Assembly: GCF_044891285.1 (NCBI RefSeq)
Contig: NZ_JAUIYO010000014.1
Span: 1-64,000 of the forward strand
DNA from: Pseudobacillus lumedeiriae
Lineage (GTDB): Bacteria > Bacillota > Bacilli > Bacillales > Domibacillaceae
Direction of reading: 5' to 3'
DNA: 64,000 nucleotides
Shown here: in pieces, positions 60,970-64,000 of the stretch
How the letters are laid out: each line of letters opens with the position of its first letter
How positions within the stretch are numbered: position 1 is the stretch's first letter
Position numbers and translations under genes: made by a program
The notes under the pieces: model-generated
The model's database searches: none
What the model was told of the DNA's origin: nothing
Seen by the model: only the letters and a program-made list of their open reading frames with translations

Positions 60970-61686
60970 GTGTTTGAAATAATTACATATCAACAGTGGA
61001 ATGAAAATACGCTGCCCTCGTTTCCGGAAGACAGTGAGACAAAGGGGGCGTTAGAAACTCTTGAATGGTCTTATAAGGAGTTCGGAGAGAATCTCGTCTA
61101 TGCATGCAGCTTCGGGATCGAAGGGATTGTGCTGATTGATTTAATCTCCAAAGTAAAGCCTGATGCGAATATTATTTTTTTAGATACAAATTACCACTTT
61201 AAAGAGACCTACGATATTATCGATGAAGTGAGAAAAAATTATCCGACGCTTCGGATTCATATTCAGCAGCCCGAATTAACCATTGAAGAGCAGAACACAT
61301 CGTACGGCCAAGATTTATGGAAAACGGATCCGAATCAATGCTGTCACTTAAGAAAAATTAGTCCGCTGGAAAAAGCGCTCGATCCAGCCATTGCATGGAT
61401 TTCCGGATTAAGAAGAGAGCAGTCGGAAACGAGAAAACATACGAATTTTTTAAATCAAGATCACAGATTCAAAAAAGTGAAGGTATGTCCATTGATCCAT
61501 TGGACATGGAAAGATGTATGGCGCTATGTCACGAAGCATGAACTTGCATACAACCGCCTGCACGACCAAGGCTATCCAAGCATTGGCTGTGAAACATGTA
61601 CAAAGCCAGCTTACTCCTTGGAAGATATGCGTTCTGGCAGATGGTCAGGTTCTGGAAAAACCGAATGTGGACTGCATACGAATTAA
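60970..61686 (+). CDS. cysH: phosphoadenosine/adenosine phosphosulfate reductase
   Basis: CysH reduces PAPS or APS to sulfite. The 238-residue protein has the nucleotide loop YACSFGIEGIVLIDL, the CCHLRKISPLE region with paired Cys, SGLRREQS, and the C-terminal GCETCTKP and ECGLH. These cysteines fit a cluster-containing reductase. The start is unclear: GTG 60970 has no ribosome site at normal spacing, and AAGTAGG would best serve ATA 60979 or ATT 60982. By homology with B. subtilis CysH the protein begins near there. It opens a sulfate operon without cysP. Confidence 0.9.
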   Translation: MFEIITYQQWNENTLPSFPEDSETKGALETLEWSYKEFGENLVYACSFGIEGIVLIDLISKVKPDANIIFLDTNYHFKETYDIIDEVRKNYPTLRIHIQQPELTIEEQNTSYGQDLWKTDPNQCCHLRKISPLEKALDPAIAWISGLRREQSETRKHTNFLNQDHRFKKVKVCPLIHWTWKDVWRYVTKHELAYNRLHDQGYPSIGCETCTKPAYSLEDMRSGRWSGSGKTECGLHTN

Positions 61687-61747
61687 TTTTTTTTAGTTTT
61701 AATTCATAGTAATTTTATGTGTTTAATAAATTTAGGAGGGATATTTA

Positions 61748-62896
61748 ATGACTCAAAGTGTACCGCACGGAGGAAAATTAGTCCAATTATTTAATCCGGA
61801 GTTAAACATTGTAGATATTCATAAAGAAATTGAACTGGATCAGACTGCACTTAGTGATTTGGAATTGATCGGAACAGGGGCTTACAGTCCGTTAACAGGT
61901 TTTTTAACGAGCAAAGATTACGAATCGGTTGTTTCGAATATTCGTCTGGGGGACGGAACCGTTTGGAGTCTGCCGATCACTCTTCCTGTGACGGAAGAAA
62001 AGGCTGCTTCACTCGCTGAAGGCGATCGTGTACTGCTCGTTCATAGCGGGGTTCCGTATGGCGTGCTGGATATTAAAGAGATTTATCGACCGGATCAGCA
62101 GCATGAAGCACAAGAGGTGTATAAGACGACCGATACTAATCATCCTGGGGTTAAGAAATTATTAGATCGAGGTTCTGTTTACGTTGGGGGACCGATTACA
62201 TTGATTCGCCGTATTGAGCGAAGAGAGTTTAGCGAGTTTTACTTCGATCCGGCAGAAACGAGAGCCATTTTTAAAGAAAAAGGCTGGGAACGCATTGTCG
62301 GCTTTCAAACGAGAAATCCTGTTCACCGTGCCCATGAATATATTCAAAAAACAGCCCTTGAGATTGTCGACGGTCTTCTATTAAACCCGCTCGTCGGTGA
62401 AACGAAATCGGATGATATTCCTGCGGATGTCCGAATGGAAAGCTATCAAGTACTGTTAAAAGATTATTATCCACAAGATCGTGTGAAACTGGCTGTCTTC
62501 CCAGCTGCCATGCGTTATGCCGGTCCGAGAGAAGCCATTTTCCATGCGCTTGTCCGCAAGAATTACGGATGCACACATTTTATTGTCGGCCGTGATCACG
62601 CTGGAGTCGGCAATTACTATGGCACGTATGACGCTCAAAAGATTTTTGGCCAGTTTACCGAAGAAGAAATCGGGATTACGCTGCTCTTTTTTGAACATAG
62701 CTTTTACTGCGAAAAATGCGAAAGCATGGCTTCTGCTAAAACGTGCCCGCATGATCAGGAGCATCATGTGATTCTTTCAGGCACGAAAGTAAGAGAAATG
62801 CTGCGCGCTGGAGAGGTGCCGCCATCGACATTCAGCCGAAAAGAAGTCATTGAAGTGTTAATCCGCGGGCTTCGGATTAAGGAAACTGTACAATAG
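61748..62896 (+). CDS. sat: sulfate adenylyltransferase
   Basis: Sat makes APS from ATP and sulfate. The 382-residue protein has the ATP-sulfurylase motifs QTRNPVHRAHEYIQK, GRDHAGVGNYYGTYDAQ and a C-terminal GTKVREMLRAGE. AGGAGGGATA precedes the ATG. It sits 61 bases after cysH and 12 before cysC, in one operon. The length is that of the monofunctional bacterial/archaeal-like type. Confidence 0.96.
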   Translation: MTQSVPHGGKLVQLFNPELNIVDIHKEIELDQTALSDLELIGTGAYSPLTGFLTSKDYESVVSNIRLGDGTVWSLPITLPVTEEKAASLAEGDRVLLVHSGVPYGVLDIKEIYRPDQQHEAQEVYKTTDTNHPGVKKLLDRGSVYVGGPITLIRRIERREFSEFYFDPAETRAIFKEKGWERIVGFQTRNPVHRAHEYIQKTALEIVDGLLLNPLVGETKSDDIPADVRMESYQVLLKDYYPQDRVKLAVFPAAMRYAGPREAIFHALVRKNYGCTHFIVGRDHAGVGNYYGTYDAQKIFGQFTEEEIGITLLFFEHSFYCEKCESMASAKTCPHDQEHHVILSGTKVREMLRAGEVPPSTFSRKEVIEVLIRGLRIKETVQ

Positions 62897-62908
62897 GAGG
62901 GGAAAAGA

Positions 62909-63502
62909 ATGAGTACGAATATCGTTTGGCACGATCAAGCGTTGACAAAGCATGATCAGCGGATAAAAAATAAGCACCATAGCGCCGTCTTTTGGTTTAC
63001 CGGCTTATCAGGGTCAGGAAAATCGACGGTTGCCAATGCAGCAGCGAAACGGCTTCACGAGCTTGGTGTGAACACATATGTACTTGATGGCGATAATATC
63101 AGGCACGGATTAAATAAAGATCTGGGTTTTTCAGATGAAGACAGACAAGAAAATATCCGCCGCATTGGTGAAGTAGCTAAATTATTTGTCGACAGCGGTC
63201 AGCTGGTATTTACCGCATTTATTTCGCCGTTTAAGGAAGATCGGGAAACGGTTCGCCAGCTGCTTGAACAAGATGAATTTATTGAAGTGTTCGTCAGCTG
63301 TCCGCTCGAGGAGTGTGAGGAACGTGATCCAAAAGGACTTTATAAAAAAGCGCGAAATGGAGAAATCCCTGAATTCACTGGCATTTCCTCACCATATGAA
63401 GCACCAGATGCGCCGGAACTTATTTTAGAGACAAATCGCTACTCAGTAGATGAATGCGTCGATCAGCTGATTAATTTTATTAAAGAAAATAACTGGCTAT
63501 AG
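62909..63502 (+). CDS. cysC: adenylylsulfate kinase
   Basis: CysC phosphorylates APS to PAPS. The 197-residue protein has the P-loop FTGLSGSGKSTVA, DGDNIRHGLNKDLGF, and FVSCPLEECEERDPKGLYKKARNG. AGGAGGGGAAAAGA precedes the ATG. It lies between sat and the siroheme methyltransferase gene. Its presence suggests CysH may use PAPS, though both substrates are possible. Confidence 0.96.
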   Translation: MSTNIVWHDQALTKHDQRIKNKHHSAVFWFTGLSGSGKSTVANAAAKRLHELGVNTYVLDGDNIRHGLNKDLGFSDEDRQENIRRIGEVAKLFVDSGQLVFTAFISPFKEDRETVRQLLEQDEFIEVFVSCPLEECEERDPKGLYKKARNGEIPEFTGISSPYEAPDAPELILETNRYSVDECVDQLINFIKENNWL

Positions 63503-63521
63503 CACAAACATGCAAAGAAAT

Positions 63522-63545
63522 ACAGCGGGTTCCTATTCCCGCTGT
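63522..63545 (+). other. hairpin between cysC and sumT
   Basis: ACAGCGGG and CCCGCTGT form a perfect 8-bp stem with an 8-base loop, without a T tract. It may stabilise or trim the mRNA end of cysC rather than stop transcription. Confidence 0.5.
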
Positions 63546-63577
63546 TGCTTGAAAGAAATAAATTGGAGGTGGCCAAT

Positions 63578-64000
63578 ATGGCAAAAGTGTGGTTAGTAGG
63601 AGCGGGCCCCGGCGATCCGGACTTAATTACGGTGAAAGGCTTAAAGGCCATTAAAGAAGCAGATGTTATTTTATATGATCGGTTAATCGGCGCGGAATTG
63701 CTGGAATATGCGAAGCCGGAAGCAGAATTAATTTTTTGTGGAAAGCTGCCGGATCATCACCATCTCCAGCAGGAAACGATCAATTACCTGCTCGTTAAAC
63801 ATGCGAAGCAAGGAAAAAACGTCGTTAGGTTAAAAGGCGGAGATCCATTTGTGTTTGGACGCGGCGGCGAAGAAGCTGTGTTTCTTGCCGAGCATGGCGT
63901 TCCTTTCGAAATCATTCCAGGCATTACTTCTGGAATTGCTGCTCCTGCTTATGCCGGCATTCCTGTTACTCACCGTGACCACAGTGCTTCTTTTGCCATT
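63578..64000 (+). CDS. sumT: uroporphyrinogen-III C-methyltransferase (partial)
   Basis: SUMT methylates uroporphyrinogen III to precorrin-2 on the path to siroheme, the cofactor of sulfite reductase. The 141 residues in the window show the N-terminal VWLVGAGPGDPDLITVKGL, the ADVILYDRL segment, VRLKGGDPFVFGRGGEE and EIIPGITSGIAAPAYAGIPVTHR in part. GGAGGTGGCCAAT precedes the ATG. It belongs to the sulfate operon, like B. subtilis ylnD. The gene runs off the window end. Confidence 0.94.
   Translation, partial: MAKVWLVGAGPGDPDLITVKGLKAIKEADVILYDRLIGAELLEYAKPEAELIFCGKLPDHHHLQQETINYLLVKHAKQGKNVVRLKGGDPFVFGRGGEEAVFLAEHGVPFEIIPGITSGIAAPAYAGIPVTHRDHSASFAI

Noticed and set aside
1..64000. tRNA, rRNA, CRISPR array or dif site.
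   Set aside because: No cloverleaf, rRNA signature, regular spacer repeats or convincing 28-bp dif sequence was found by eye.

Overview
The window looks like chromosomal DNA of an endospore-forming Bacillaceae (low-to-moderate G+C Firmicute). It carries homologues of typical Bacillus genes: xpaC-yaaN, a YidC/SpoIIIJ lipoprotein, a SpoVAD-like spore protein with DUF1657 partners, the replication terminator protein Rtp, a SinR repressor, tatA-tatC, uvsE, ykpA, and a cysH-sat-cysC-sumT operon. Shine-Dalgarno sequences are strong (AGGAGG type) and TTG/GTG starts are common, which also fits Bacillus. No rRNA, tRNA or CRISPR array was seen. rtp suggests the window may lie near the replication terminus.

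Layout. 1-8.0 kb: xpaC-telA, yidC, biotin synthase behind a BirA-type operator, a KtrB/TrkH potassium channel, a deleted TnpB relic, a DUF1232 protein and an aminotransferase. 8.1-11.5 kb: a reduced spoVA2-like spore cluster (DUF1657, SpoVAD, DUF1657, YetF/DUF421), then rtp with two candidate Ter-like sites, then a PH-domain protein. 11.6-13.2 kb: a well-formed yybP-ykoY (Mn) riboswitch with terminators but no manganese exporter behind it, a tiny Ser/Arg-rich basic protein, and a convergent PrkD/YbdM-like kinase. 13.3-14.5 kb: AdhB-type dehydrogenase.

14.6-32.8 kb is the most interesting part. A 1736-residue sensor (Ser/Thr-kinase-like, AAA/STAND ATPase, GAF, histidine kinase) and an OmpR-type response regulator flank a 46-codon SinI-like antirepressor gene. 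Next comes an eleven-kilobase exopolysaccharide operon with SinR-type operators (GTTCT-N6-AGAAC) at its promoter and again inside the operon. The far side carries a sinR gene. I infer a circuit: the sensor phosphorylates the regulator, the regulator acts at three 11-bp-spaced repeats to switch on the SinI-like protein, and that protein titrates SinR off the eps operators. The eps genes encode an epimerase, a Wzz-like protein, a BY-kinase homologue that has lost its P-loop, a Wzx flippase, a Wzy polymerase, two glycosyltransferases, a priming sugar transferase, a GDP-mannose pyrophosphorylase and a secreted beta-helix protein.

33-47.5 kb: phosphoglucomutase, an Fsr-type efflux pump, stand-alone GTP cyclohydrolase II, a flavin monooxygenase, an IS200/IS605-type TnpB element, a threonine-aldolase-type lyase, azlCD, a PAQR/hemolysin III protein, a chemoreceptor, and a membrane-GAF sensor that seems to have lost its kinase half. 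47.5-52.3 kb: CadA-type P-type ATPase behind a CzrA-like operator, its CzrA-type ArsR regulator followed by a relic of a second ATPase, small zinc-binding and hypothetical genes, and a type I toxin-antitoxin locus. 52.5-60.8 kb: uvsE, stress and hypothetical proteins, tatAC, a holin-like protein, the ABC-F protein YkpA, and a DoxX gene behind an MhqR-type operator. 60.9-64 kb: assimilatory sulfate reduction and siroheme genes, running off the end of the window.
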